A model generated the notes under the pieces. That model had not been told where the DNA came from. It saw only the letters and a list, made by a program, of their open reading frames with translations, and made no database searches. The translations under genes were made by a program, and so were the position numbers. Positions 8,264-16,758 of a stretch of DNA of 50,453 bases are shown here, one piece after another; within the stretch, counting starts at the first letter, position 1, and every line of letters begins with the position of its first letter. This stretch comes from Prevotella sp. (GTDB lineage: Bacteria; Bacteroidota; Bacteroidia; Bacteroidales; Bacteroidaceae), in the NCBI GenBank assembly GCA_017557405.1, contig JAFYYV010000015.1:1-50453 (forward strand), given 5' to 3'.

Positions 8264-8523
8264 TTATGGCACAAATAGCAATGAAAAGAACGGGCGGAAT
8301 GAAAAACTTTTACATTTTCTTTTTCTAGATTACAAGAAAAAGTTGACAAGAATTTGTCATGTTTTTTCAGCGGATCAAAGCGTTTTCCCGCCTATCTTAC
8401 AACTACGTTGTCTTGAACGCCACGAATGCCACATCGCTTCATTTCAAGGGGAAAAACCACCTGAATGATACAATTTGAAACGCAATCGTTACATTTCAAA
8501 CAACACTTTTGCGAACAATATAC

Positions 8524-8531
8524 TAACTTTG
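8524..8531 (+). promoter_or_regulatory. -7 element of the GDSL esterase/symporter/xylosidase operon
   Basis: TAACTTTG fits TAnnTTTG. It sits about 20 bases before the ATG at 8551, giving a short leader. No correctly spaced TTTG is seen. Confidence 0.5.
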
Positions 8532-8550
8532 CAACATCTATCCGAGGAAT

Positions 8551-9729
8551 ATGAGAAAACTATTTACCTTCATGCTACTGACGCTTGCAACAACCATGCA
8601 AGCACAAACAGATTGGACCGGCACATGGGCCACTGCTGCCGAATTCACAGGACCCAGCGACATGCCTAAAGCCAGTCTGGCATCAACTTCGTTGAGGGAA
8701 ATCATCCAAGTGAGTTTTGGCGGTGAGCAATTATCGTTGCATTTGTCAAACGAATTCAGCAAAGAACCCGTTGAAATCAAATCCATTTATATCGCTGATG
8801 CCAAAGATTCGTGCGACATCGATGCAAAAACGGCCACTTACGTGCGCTTCAACAAGCAGAAGAGCGTGGTCATTCCTGCTGGCGGAACTGTCGCATCCGA
8901 CATCATTCGCTATAAGTTGAAACCTCTGCAACGGTTGTCAATCACCATCAACTATGGACCTAACGTTCCCCAAAACGCAACCTCACATCGCGGTTCGCGT
9001 ACCACTTCGTATCTCGCACAAGGTGAGGTGAAGCCAAACAAGCCTTTCAAGACATTCGAGCGATTTGAGCATTGGTACAACATCACCAAGCTGAACGTGC
9101 TCGGAACAGGAAACAAGGCTGTCGCCGTGTTGGGCAACTCCATTACTGACGGACGTGGAAGCACGACCAACCATCAAAATCGTTGGCCCGACTTCATGGC
9201 AAAAGCCCTTTCTCAGAATGAAGGGTCTTCTCTCAAGGGTGTGTTGAACCTCGGTATTGGCGGCAACTGCGTGATAGCCGGCGGATTGTCCGAACCTGCT
9301 TTGAAACGCTTCGACCGCGATATTCTGGGGCAGCAGGGCGTTGAGACGCTCATCATCTTCCAAGGAACCAACGACATCGGTACCAGCAGAAATGCTGAAC
9401 AGACATCTCGTAGCCTCATCGAAGCATACCAGACGCTCATCGACAAGGCTCGTAATGCTGGTATCAAGCGCATCATCGGAGCCACCATCACAGCCTTCAA
9501 GGGCAATGGCTGGTATTCTCCTTTCCATGAAGCCGCCCGCCAGGTGGTGAACGAATGGATTCGCACAAGCGGAAAATTCGATGCTGTCATCGATTTTGAC
9601 CTATTGACCCGCGACCCGAATGACCGCGAACGGTTGCAACAACAATACAGCGAAGACTGGCTGCACCTGAATCCCGCTGGCTACAAGGCTATGGGTGAGG
9701 AAGCCGCACGTGTGGTGATGGGCAAATAG
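8551..9729 (+). CDS. Secreted SGNH/GDSL esterase, likely acetyl xylan esterase
   Basis: A 392-residue exported hydrolase. Signal peptide MRKLFTFMLLTLATTMQAQ is followed by a beta-rich N-terminal domain (about 20-185) and a GDSL/SGNH domain. Block I is LGNSITDGRG with the nucleophile Ser, the oxyanion Gly lies in LGIGGN, block III is FQGTNDIG, and the DxxH pair lies in DWLHLNPAG. First gene of an operon with a GPH symporter (45-base gap) and a cytoplasmic GH43 xylosidase. The same kinds of gene (GDSL esterase XynE, transporter XynD, xylosidase XynB) belong to the Prevotella bryantii xylanase cluster, which supports removal of acetyl groups from xylo-oligosaccharides. The substrate is inference. 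Confidence 0.85.
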   Translation: MRKLFTFMLLTLATTMQAQTDWTGTWATAAEFTGPSDMPKASLASTSLREIIQVSFGGEQLSLHLSNEFSKEPVEIKSIYIADAKDSCDIDAKTATYVRFNKQKSVVIPAGGTVASDIIRYKLKPLQRLSITINYGPNVPQNATSHRGSRTTSYLAQGEVKPNKPFKTFERFEHWYNITKLNVLGTGNKAVAVLGNSITDGRGSTTNHQNRWPDFMAKALSQNEGSSLKGVLNLGIGGNCVIAGGLSEPALKRFDRDILGQQGVETLIIFQGTNDIGTSRNAEQTSRSLIEAYQTLIDKARNAGIKRIIGATITAFKGNGWYSPFHEAARQVVNEWIRTSGKFDAVIDFDLLTRDPNDRERLQQQYSEDWLHLNPAGYKAMGEEAARVVMGK

Positions 9730-9774
9730 TAGTGAATGAACATTATACGACAATAAAAACAAACAAAATAGATT

Positions 9775-11193
9775 ATGAACAACAACTATCAACTAGAAGT
9801 TAATGGCTTCTACAAACTGAATTGGGCTCAGCGCATTGGATTTGGTTCTGGAGACTTGGCTCAGAACCTCATTTTCCAAACGGTGGCTACTTATTTGATG
9901 CTTTACCTTACTACGGTGTTGAAAATCAATCCTGCATTTGTAGGTGGACTTATTCTCACCGTTCGACTCATCGACTGTTTTTGGAGTCCTGTCGTAGGTA
10001 AGTTTATTGACAACCGCAATCCTAAGTTAGGTAAATATCGTGCATACCTTCTTTATGGTGGCATTCCTCTTACTGTTGCCGCCTGCTTGTTAATGCTTCC
10101 TCAGGCCGCTACTTGGTCTATGACCATGAAGATGATCTATGCTACAGTCAGCTACACCGTGCTGAGCATGATCTATTCAGTAGTGAACATTCCTTACGGC
10201 TCCATCATGGCCAGTATGACCCGCGATAACGATGAAGTGCTGATTCTTACCTCTACCCGTATGGTATGTGCCAACATCGGTCAGATTGTGGTTCAGGCTG
10301 GTTTCCCAATCGGTCTTGCAATGTTCCTCCATCAGGCAGTAAACTGGGATCAGGCTATATTTATGGCTATTGGTACGATTCCAGCTTTCATCATCCTGCC
10401 TTCTCTGCCAATATTGAAGAAATGGTTGGGCAAGAAAGGACTCTATTATACCCTTCTTGCGATAGGTTTAATCGGCTTTGCCATCTTGTTCTTCATAGGC
10501 AAGTTCGGCGATGTTCAAGCAAGCGCAACAATTGTTAAGATTGCAAAGATTATGACCGGCGTAGGCCTTCTTGTAGGTTCGCTGATGTGGGCTCTTGTAC
10601 CTGAGGTAATCACCGATTCGGAATACCGCACAGGCAACCGTCCCGCCGCTACTGTCAACGCCCTTGCAGGTGTTGCTTTCAAGGCAGGTTTCTCAATAGC
10701 AGGATGGATTACTCCTTTAGCAATGGGTCTTATCGGATTTGACCTTGCAAGCGAAGAATCTGCATTGCCCACCGATCCAATGGCTTGGTTTACAGTCATC
10801 TGTATTTTTGCCATCGTTGGTTTTGTTCTTCTGACCCTCTGCTTCTTGGGCAGCAAAGAAAACATCACCACTACACCAGAGAAACCTGTTACATTCGGTG
10901 AGATGTGGCAGGAGTTCAAGGCAAACAAGTGCCTCCAACTCGTGCTCGGCATATTCGTGGTAGTATTCTTGGCATCGTTTATCAGCGCACCTGTAAACGC
11001 TTACTACACCGAGTTGGCTAAATATTCTCCTACAGTGCAGAATGCAATCCTTTGGTTCACCACTATCATTCCCGCATTGCTTCTCATTGTTGTGGCTCTC
11101 TTAGTCAAGAAGTATCCTCTCACTGACGAGCGTCTCGACGAAATGAACCGCGAAATTGAGGCACGCACAAAAGAAGCCCCAACATCTGAATAA
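9775..11193 (+). CDS. GPH-family cation:pentoside symporter (XynD/XynP-like)
   Basis: A 472-residue inner-membrane protein with about 12 hydrophobic helices. It opens with LNWAQRIGFGSGDLAQN, typical of the glycoside-pentoside-hexuronide:cation symporters, and has FIDNRNPKLGKYRAYLL as the loop between helices 2 and 3. It lies between a GDSL esterase and a cytoplasmic beta-xylosidase, so short xylo-oligosaccharides imported with a cation are the likely cargo. It is the counterpart of XynD in the P. bryantii xylan cluster and of XynP in Bacillus. Cation and sugar cannot be read from the sequence. The downstream gap is 50 bases, consistent with cotranscription. Confidence 0.88.
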   Translation: MNNNYQLEVNGFYKLNWAQRIGFGSGDLAQNLIFQTVATYLMLYLTTVLKINPAFVGGLILTVRLIDCFWSPVVGKFIDNRNPKLGKYRAYLLYGGIPLTVAACLLMLPQAATWSMTMKMIYATVSYTVLSMIYSVVNIPYGSIMASMTRDNDEVLILTSTRMVCANIGQIVVQAGFPIGLAMFLHQAVNWDQAIFMAIGTIPAFIILPSLPILKKWLGKKGLYYTLLAIGLIGFAILFFIGKFGDVQASATIVKIAKIMTGVGLLVGSLMWALVPEVITDSEYRTGNRPAATVNALAGVAFKAGFSIAGWITPLAMGLIGFDLASEESALPTDPMAWFTVICIFAIVGFVLLTLCFLGSKENITTTPEKPVTFGEMWQEFKANKCLQLVLGIFVVVFLASFISAPVNAYYTELAKYSPTVQNAILWFTTIIPALLLIVVALLVKKYPLTDERLDEMNREIEARTKEAPTSE

Positions 11194-11243
11194 GATTAAA
11201 AATCTCTGATTTCAAAAGAAAAAAACATAAAAACAAAAGAAAA

Positions 11244-12245
11244 ATGAAAGCAAGATATCTTTTCCCTCAAGATTACATGGCCGACCCTGCGGCTCACGTG
11301 TTTAATGGACGCCTCTACGTCTATCCCAGCCACGATTGGGAGGCTGGTGCAGCCTTCGATGATGACGGCGGACATTTCCAGATGAAAGACTATCATGTGC
11401 TCTCGATGGACGATGTGATGGAAGGTGAGGTTACTGACCACGGAGTTGTCCTCGATGTGAAGGATGTGCCTTGGGCAGAGAAGCAGATGTGGGATAGCGA
11501 TGTTGTTGAGAAAGACGGCAAGTATCATCTCATCTTCTCGGCCAAGGACTACAATGGCGTTTTCCACCTTGGTGTGGCCATTGCTGATCGTCCAGAGGGT
11601 CCGTTCATTCCCCAAGAGCATCCCATTCGTGGTGCCTATAGCATCGACCCCTGCATGTTCAAGGACGATGATGGACAGGTTTACTGCTACTATGGCGGTC
11701 TATGGGGCGGACAGCTGCAATGGAACGTCGCTCCTCAGAAGGTGTTGAAGGAAGGTGTGGACCTTGGTCCCGCCCCTGACCGTAAGACCCAGCTCTTCAC
11801 GGCTCCCGATATGCCTGCCCTGCCTAGTTTGATGGCTCGCATGAACGATGACCTACTGCAGTTTGCCGAGGCTCCGCGTCCTGTGCTTATTGTTGATAAG
11901 GACGGACAACCTCTGAAAGCTGGCGATCCACATCGTTTCTTCGAGGCTTCTTGGATGCACAAGTACAACGGCAAGTATTACTTCAGCTACTCGACAGGCG
12001 ACAGTCATCTGCTGTGCTACGCTACAGGCGACAACCCCTACGGTCCCTTCACCTATCAGGGTGTCATCCTAGAGCCCGTTGTTGGCTGGACTACCCATCA
12101 TTGTATTGTGGAGTATAAGGGGCAGTGGTATCTTTTCCATCACGATTGTGTTCCCTCGAACGACATCACTCATTTGCGTTCGCTGAAGGTACTTCCTCTA
12201 TCCTACAACGAAGACGGTAGCATCGAAACCATGAAGAGCGAATAA
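11244..12245 (+). CDS. xynB: Cytoplasmic GH43 beta-xylosidase / alpha-L-arabinofuranosidase
   Basis: A 333-residue single-domain five-bladed propeller without signal peptide, so it acts inside the cell on oligosaccharides brought in by the upstream symporter. The GH43 carboxylates are placed as expected: general base Asp in YMADPAAHVFNGRLYVY, pKa-modulating Asp in YSIDPCMFKDDDG and general acid Glu in FFEASWMHKYNGKYY. It closely resembles, in length and layout, the cytosolic xylosidase/arabinofuranosidases XynB of P. bryantii and Xsa of Bacteroides ovatus. It releases xylose (and perhaps arabinose) for xylA/xylB at 18540-21410. Last gene of the operon; a strong terminator follows at 12302. 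Confidence 0.9.
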   Translation: MKARYLFPQDYMADPAAHVFNGRLYVYPSHDWEAGAAFDDDGGHFQMKDYHVLSMDDVMEGEVTDHGVVLDVKDVPWAEKQMWDSDVVEKDGKYHLIFSAKDYNGVFHLGVAIADRPEGPFIPQEHPIRGAYSIDPCMFKDDDGQVYCYYGGLWGGQLQWNVAPQKVLKEGVDLGPAPDRKTQLFTAPDMPALPSLMARMNDDLLQFAEAPRPVLIVDKDGQPLKAGDPHRFFEASWMHKYNGKYYFSYSTGDSHLLCYATGDNPYGPFTYQGVILEPVVGWTTHHCIVEYKGQWYLFHHDCVPSNDITHLRSLKVLPLSYNEDGSIETMKSE

Positions 12246-12301
12246 TCAATAAAGCAAGAACTATGAAATGTTATCATACATTGACTTGATTTAGTTGTAC
12301 T

Positions 12302-12336
12302 AAGAAAGGCATACATGCACGTGTATGCCTTTTCTT
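12302..12336 (+). terminator. Intrinsic terminator after xynB
   Basis: A perfect AAAGGCATACA/TGTATGCCTTT stem with a 6-base loop is followed by TTCTTG. It separates the esterase-symporter-xylosidase operon from the GH3 gene and argues against a GH3 start at 12335. Confidence 0.85.
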
Positions 12337-12393
12337 GACAACTCCAACCAACAATTCTCACAAAAACCAGCATCACAAACGAGATGTTTTATA

Positions 12394-12401
12394 TATCTTT
12401 G
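12394..12401 (+). promoter_or_regulatory. -7 element of the GH3/sugar porter operon
   Basis: TATCTTTG fits TAnnTTTG and lies 33 bases before the ATG at 12434. No clear TTTG is seen at the right distance upstream. Confidence 0.5.
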
Positions 12402-12433
12402 CAACTAGATTTGACACAACTACTAACATTAAT

Positions 12434-15049
12434 ATGAAAATAAAGAATCTCATAACTGCCGTTCTGATAGTCAGTACCGTTCAGGTTTGGGGCCAACAGC
12501 TTCCTTATCAGAATCCTTCGCTGACAAGTATGGAACGCGCCATAGACCTCTGCTCACGGCTTACTTTGGATGAAAAAGCTAAGCTGATGATGGACCAATC
12601 GCCTGCTATAGAACGATTGGGAATCCCTGCGTTCCAATGGTGGAACGAAACGCTTCATGGTGTGGGAAGAAACGGTTATGCCACCGTATTCCCTATCACA
12701 ATGGGCATGGCAGCCTCTTGGGATGACGCTTTGGTATACCAAGCATTCAATGCCGCCAGCGATGAGGCACGAGCCAAGAACCAAGAAGCCAAACGTAAAG
12801 GTGAAATGAAACGATATCAAGGGCTCTCTTTCTGGACGCCTAACATTAATATATTCCGCGACCCACGTTGGGGTCGTGGTCAGGAAACCTATGGTGAAGA
12901 CCCTTATTTGACCTCACAAATGGGATTGGCCGTTGTTCGTGGATTACAAGGCATCGCCCAGCACCCAACAGCCAACACCCAACAGCCAACACCCAAATAC
13001 TATAAGACCTTGGCATGTGCCAAGCACTTTGCTGTTCATAGCGGTCCTGAATGGAACCGACATCAATTCAATGTTGAAGATTTGCCCGAACGCGATTTAT
13101 GGGAGACTTACCTGCCTGCTTTCAAAGCATTGGTACAAGAGGGCGATGTGGCAGAAATCATGTGCGCTTACCAACGATTCGATGGGGATCCATGCTGTGG
13201 AAGCAGTCGTCTTCTTCAACAGATCTTACGCGATGATTGGGGATTCAAGGGCATGGTGGTCAGCGATTGCGGTGCTATCAGCGACTTCTGGGTGAGAGGA
13301 AGACATGGTGTTTCTGCCAATAGGCATGAAGCTTCTGCCAAGGCTGTTCGTTCGGGAACGGATGTGGAATGCGGAAGCGATTACAGAAGCCTTCCTGAAG
13401 CGGTGAACGCTGGTGAGATTTCTGAAGCCGAAATCAACATTAGTGTTATTCGACTGCTGAAGGCGCGTTTCGACCTTGGCGACTTTGACCCCGACAGATT
13501 GGTGGAATGGACAAAGATTCCATCAAACATCGTGGCTTGTCAGGCACACAAGCAAATCGCACTCGACCTTGCAAGAGAAAGCATGGTGCTGCTGAAAAAC
13601 GATGCTCCAGCCAACCAGACAAGTCCGATTCTGCCACTTTCCAAGAACCAACGCATTGTGGTCATGGGAGCAAATGCCTGCGACTCCACCATGATGTGGG
13701 GCAACTATAACGGCTATCCCACCCACACAGTGACCATTCTTGAAGGAATACAATCCAAAGCGCCTCAAACCCGCTTCATAAAAGGATGCGGACTGACGAG
13801 AAACATCGTCGAAGAAAGTCTTATCAATGAGCTCCTGACTCCTGACGGAAGACGAGGCATGCGTGCCACCTATTGGAACAACACCGAAATGGAAGGTGCA
13901 CCTGCTGCCGTTGATTACCAAACACAATCCATCAACAAAGACAATGGAGGTGCTACGGTATTCGCTCCTGGCGTGAATCTGGAGAATTTCAGCGCGAAAT
14001 ACGAGGGCTCTCTCACAGCGAAAGCAGACGAGACCATCATTCTGAATATGACCGTCGACGACGGTTATCGCATCATCGTAAACGGTGATACACTGGCTTC
14101 GCGATGGACTGTCTGCCATCACACGATGAACATCAACCGCGAGTTCAGGTTGGAAAAGGGGAAGACCTACAACGTGGAAATCGACTACGTGCAATTCAAT
14201 GGTGTGGCCCATCTTGACTTCGACTTCATTCGCAAGAGCACTCTGCCCACTTCCGATATCATCGCCCAGGCTGCCGATGCCGATGTTGTGGTGTTTGTGG
14301 GTGGTATTTCACCACGTTTGGAGGGTGAGGAAATGAGAGTCAACGAGGTTGGATTCAAAGGCGGAGACCGCACAGACATCAATCTTCCACAATCCCAACG
14401 CGATATTCTGCAACAACTTCACGAAGCTGGCAAGCATGTGGTGTTCATCAACTGCTCTGGTGGAGCCATTGGCTTCGAGCGTGAATCGAAACTCGCAGAT
14501 GCTATTATACAAGCATGGTATCCAGGCGAGCAGGGGGGAACGGCTGTAGCCGATGTGCTTTTCGGCGATTACAATCCTTCTGGCCGTTTGCCCGTCACGT
14601 TCTACAAGAACGTTGAGCAATTGCCCGATTTCGAAGATTACACGATGAAAGGACGTACCTATCGTTATTTCAACGGGCAGCCACAATATCCTTTCGGTTA
14701 TGGACTCAGCTATACCACTTTCAAATATGGCAAGATGAAATATAAGAAAGGTAAAATCTTTGTAGATGTCACCAACACGGGCAACCGAAAAGGTTCTGAA
14801 GTGGTGCAGGTTTATGTGCGCAATATAGCTGATGCCGAAGGTCCGCTAAAGACTTTGCGTGGTTATAAACGAGTGACTTTGAATGCTGGCGAGACACAAA
14901 CCGTGGAAATCGATATGCCTCGTGAACGTTTCGAAGGTTGGGACAAACAAACCAACACCATACGCACCGTAAAGGGCAAATACGAACTAATGGTGGGAGG
15001 AAGCAGTGACGATAATGACTTACAAAAAACAATCATAAAAATCAATTAA
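12434..15049 (+). CDS. Secreted GH3 beta-xylosidase/glycosidase with PA14 insert
   Basis: An 871-residue exported glycosidase. The signal peptide starts MKIKNLITAVLIVSTVQVWG. The GH3 N-terminal barrel carries the nucleophile Asp278 in MVVSDCGAISDFW, and AKHFAVHSGPEWNRH is the substrate-binding block. A PA14 beta-sandwich (about 470-610) interrupts the second, alpha/beta-sandwich domain, and an Fn3-like domain closes the protein. The HSGPEW and SDCGAI motifs are those of the xylosidase-type GH3 enzymes (compare Xyl3A-C of P. bryantii). Start 12434 is chosen for its signal peptide and for the -7 element at 12394. Residues about 176-189 (HPTANTQQPTPKYY) come from a heptanucleotide tract and form an unusual surface insert. 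The porter gene follows after 5 bases. Confidence 0.9.
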   Translation: MKIKNLITAVLIVSTVQVWGQQLPYQNPSLTSMERAIDLCSRLTLDEKAKLMMDQSPAIERLGIPAFQWWNETLHGVGRNGYATVFPITMGMAASWDDALVYQAFNAASDEARAKNQEAKRKGEMKRYQGLSFWTPNINIFRDPRWGRGQETYGEDPYLTSQMGLAVVRGLQGIAQHPTANTQQPTPKYYKTLACAKHFAVHSGPEWNRHQFNVEDLPERDLWETYLPAFKALVQEGDVAEIMCAYQRFDGDPCCGSSRLLQQILRDDWGFKGMVVSDCGAISDFWVRGRHGVSANRHEASAKAVRSGTDVECGSDYRSLPEAVNAGEISEAEINISVIRLLKARFDLGDFDPDRLVEWTKIPSNIVACQAHKQIALDLARESMVLLKNDAPANQTSPILPLSKNQRIVVMGANACDSTMMWGNYNGYPTHTVTILEGIQSKAPQTRFIKGCGLTRNIVEESLINELLTPDGRRGMRATYWNNTEMEGAPAAVDYQTQSINKDNGGATVFAPGVNLENFSAKYEGSLTAKADETIILNMTVDDGYRIIVNGDTLASRWTVCHHTMNINREFRLEKGKTYNVEIDYVQFNGVAHLDFDFIRKSTLPTSDIIAQAADADVVVFVGGISPRLEGEEMRVNEVGFKGGDRTDINLPQSQRDILQQLHEAGKHVVFINCSGGAIGFERESKLADAIIQAWYPGEQGGTAVADVLFGDYNPSGRLPVTFYKNVEQLPDFEDYTMKGRTYRYFNGQPQYPFGYGLSYTTFKYGKMKYKKGKIFVDVTNTGNRKGSEVVQVYVRNIADAEGPLKTLRGYKRVTLNAGETQTVEIDMPRERFEGWDKQTNTIRTVKGKYELMVGGSSDDNDLQKTIIKIN
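12962..12996 (+). repeat. Heptanucleotide tract CACCCAA/CAGCCAA inside the GH3 gene
   Basis: Five consecutive 7-base units alternate CACCCAA and CAGCCAA. The tract is translated in frame as a Thr/Gln/Pro/Asn stretch. Similar words occur in frame in mtnN, yfhO and porW in this window. Confidence 0.85.
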
Positions 15050-15054
15050 ACATT

Positions 15055-16527
15055 ATGCAACAAAATGAAACTGGCTCAAAAGCCTATCTTATCTCCATCG
15101 TGATGGTCGCCGTATTGGGCGGCTTGCTCTTCGGTTACGATACCGCTGTGATCTCTGGTGCCGAAAAAGGTCTCCAGGCGTTTTTCATGGAATCTAAAGA
15201 CTTTGCCTACACTAATGGTTGGCACGGATTCACATCCGCTTCCGCTCTCATCGGATGTATTATCGGATCGGCATTGTCTGGATTGCTGGCCACCCGTTTG
15301 GGTCGCAAGCGTTCGCTCATCATCGCCGGTTTGCTGTTCTTCATCTCAGCACTCGGCAGCATGGAGCCCGAATTCTTGTTCTTCGAGCATGGAAATCCTA
15401 GCTTCTCGCTGCTCATCATGTTCAATATCTATCGTATTATCGGTGGTATTGGCGTAGGACTTGCCTCTGCCATCTGCCCGATGTACATTGGTGAGGTGGC
15501 TCCTTCGAACATCCGAGGCATGCTTGTTTCTTGGAACCAGTTTGCCATTATCTTCGGTCAGTTGGTCGTTTACTTCGTCAACTTCTTCATCCTTGGCCAA
15601 CACATCCAGCCGCTGGTGGAAGAAATGGGCAAAGGCATTGCAGCCATCAACCCCGCTGCTCAATGGACAGTCACCACAGGTTGGCGCTACATGTTCGGTA
15701 GCGAGGCCGTTCCCGCAGGTCTCTTCGCACTTCTCATCTGCTTCGTACCCGAGACTCCGCGTTATCTTGTGAGCATCGGCAAAGACCAAAAGGCATTGGG
15801 CATTCTGTCTAAGATTAACGGTAGCAGCAAAGCCGCTCAGATCCTACAGGACATCAAGGACACCATGGTGGTGAAGACCGAAAAGCTGATGACCTATGGT
15901 TTCATGTGTATCTTTATCGGTATCATGCTCAGCGTGTTCCAGCAGGCTGTGGGTATCAACGCCGTGCTCTACTATGCTCCGCGTATCTTCGGTGATATGG
16001 GCATGGACAACCCGATGATGATCACCGTATTCATGGGTATCATCAACATCCTGTTCACATTGGTTGCCATCTTCACTGTCGAAAAGTGGGGCCGCAAACC
16101 GCTGCTCATCTACGGTTCGCTCGGTATGGCTCTTGGAGCATTTGGTGTAGCCCTTACCTTCGGACATGCTGGTATGGAGTTCATTACGGCAGCTTCTCTG
16201 CTCCTCTACTCGGCTTCATTCATGTTCTCATGGGGTCCCATCACCTGGGTACTCATCGCCGAAATCTTCCCCAACACCATCCGTGGTGGAGCTGTAGCTA
16301 TTGCTGTGGCTTTCCAGTGGATTTTCAACTTTATAGTCTCCTCTACCTTCGTGCCAATGTTCAACATGCACCTCACTGAGGGTGATGACTTCGGCCACTG
16401 GTTCACCTATGGCCTCTATGGTGTCATCTGCGTCATAGCCGCCATCTTCGTGGCCAAACTGGTGCCCGAGACCAAAGGTAAGACTCTGGAAGACATGACC
16501 AAACTGTGGGGCAAGCGCCAAGCATAA
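15055..16527 (+). CDS. xylE: MFS sugar porter, likely D-xylose:H+ symporter
   Basis: A 490-residue 12-helix transporter of the MFS sugar porter family. Hallmarks: LGGLLFGYDTAVISGA in helix 1, GRKRS in the loop between helices 2 and 3, PETPRYLV before the central loop, QQAVGINAVLYYAP in helix 7, KWGRKP in the second GRK loop and PETKGKTLEDM at the C-terminus. XylE/GalP-type porters with these motifs carry xylose, arabinose, glucose or galactose with a proton. Placement after a secreted xylosidase and opposite xylA/xylB favours xylose. It is preceded by GH3 with only 5 bases between. The strong hairpin at 16544 ends the transcript. Confidence 0.9.
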   Translation: MQQNETGSKAYLISIVMVAVLGGLLFGYDTAVISGAEKGLQAFFMESKDFAYTNGWHGFTSASALIGCIIGSALSGLLATRLGRKRSLIIAGLLFFISALGSMEPEFLFFEHGNPSFSLLIMFNIYRIIGGIGVGLASAICPMYIGEVAPSNIRGMLVSWNQFAIIFGQLVVYFVNFFILGQHIQPLVEEMGKGIAAINPAAQWTVTTGWRYMFGSEAVPAGLFALLICFVPETPRYLVSIGKDQKALGILSKINGSSKAAQILQDIKDTMVVKTEKLMTYGFMCIFIGIMLSVFQQAVGINAVLYYAPRIFGDMGMDNPMMITVFMGIINILFTLVAIFTVEKWGRKPLLIYGSLGMALGAFGVALTFGHAGMEFITAASLLLYSASFMFSWGPITWVLIAEIFPNTIRGGAVAIAVAFQWIFNFIVSSTFVPMFNMHLTEGDDFGHWFTYGLYGVICVIAAIFVAKLVPETKGKTLEDMTKLWGKRQA

Positions 16528-16543
16528 CATGTAAACATTTTTC

Positions 16544-16593
16544 AAATCGGATTCTTCGCATTGAGAGTGCTTTTTGCGAAGAATCCGATTTTT
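16544..16593 (+). terminator. Intrinsic terminator after the sugar porter
   Basis: A perfect 17-bp inverted repeat (16544-16560 with 16575-16591; loop 14 bases) around AATCGGATTCTTCGCA is followed by a T run. It is one of the strongest hairpins in the window. Confidence 0.9.
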
Positions 16594-16629
16594 ATGCTAT
16601 TGATTATCAAGTAGTTGCAATACAGAAAA

Positions 16630-16739
16630 TCAAAGCATGCTTTTAGTTCGGTCAAAGGTATCTTTTGGGCGAACGAAAACTATGCTTTTGAAGCATAAGA
16701 GCTATCCTTTGAGACAACAAAAGGATAGCTCTTATCTCG
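16630..16739. repeat. 22-bp periodic array, five units (locus 3)
   Basis: Units start at 16630, 16652, 16674, 16696 and 16718, exactly 22 bases apart. The last two are inverted relative to each other: 16695-16710 and 16720-16735 form a perfect 16-bp inverted repeat with a 9-base loop. The array lies between convergent genes (sugar porter and GH43) and has no T run after the hairpin. Confidence 0.82.
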
Positions 16740-16758
16740 TGTAAAGATTTTTCAGATT

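Larger units (their letters stand above)
7738..8550. other. 813-base intergenic region between divergent esterase genes
   Basis: No credible gene is seen. It holds the -7 element of the leftward esterase (7784-7791), several small inverted repeats (CTCAAAAC 8013-8020 with GTTTTGAG 8065-8072, enclosing CTCGCG 8046-8051 with CGCGAG 8060-8065), a six-unit 22-bp array (8132-8263) and the -7 element of the rightward GDSL esterase (8524-8531). The remainder shows no recognisable signal. Confidence 0.7.

Noticed and set aside
12335-12434. GH3 start 33 codons further upstream
   Set aside because: The extension overlaps the terminator of xynB and the -7 element at 12394, and the signal peptide begins at 12434.
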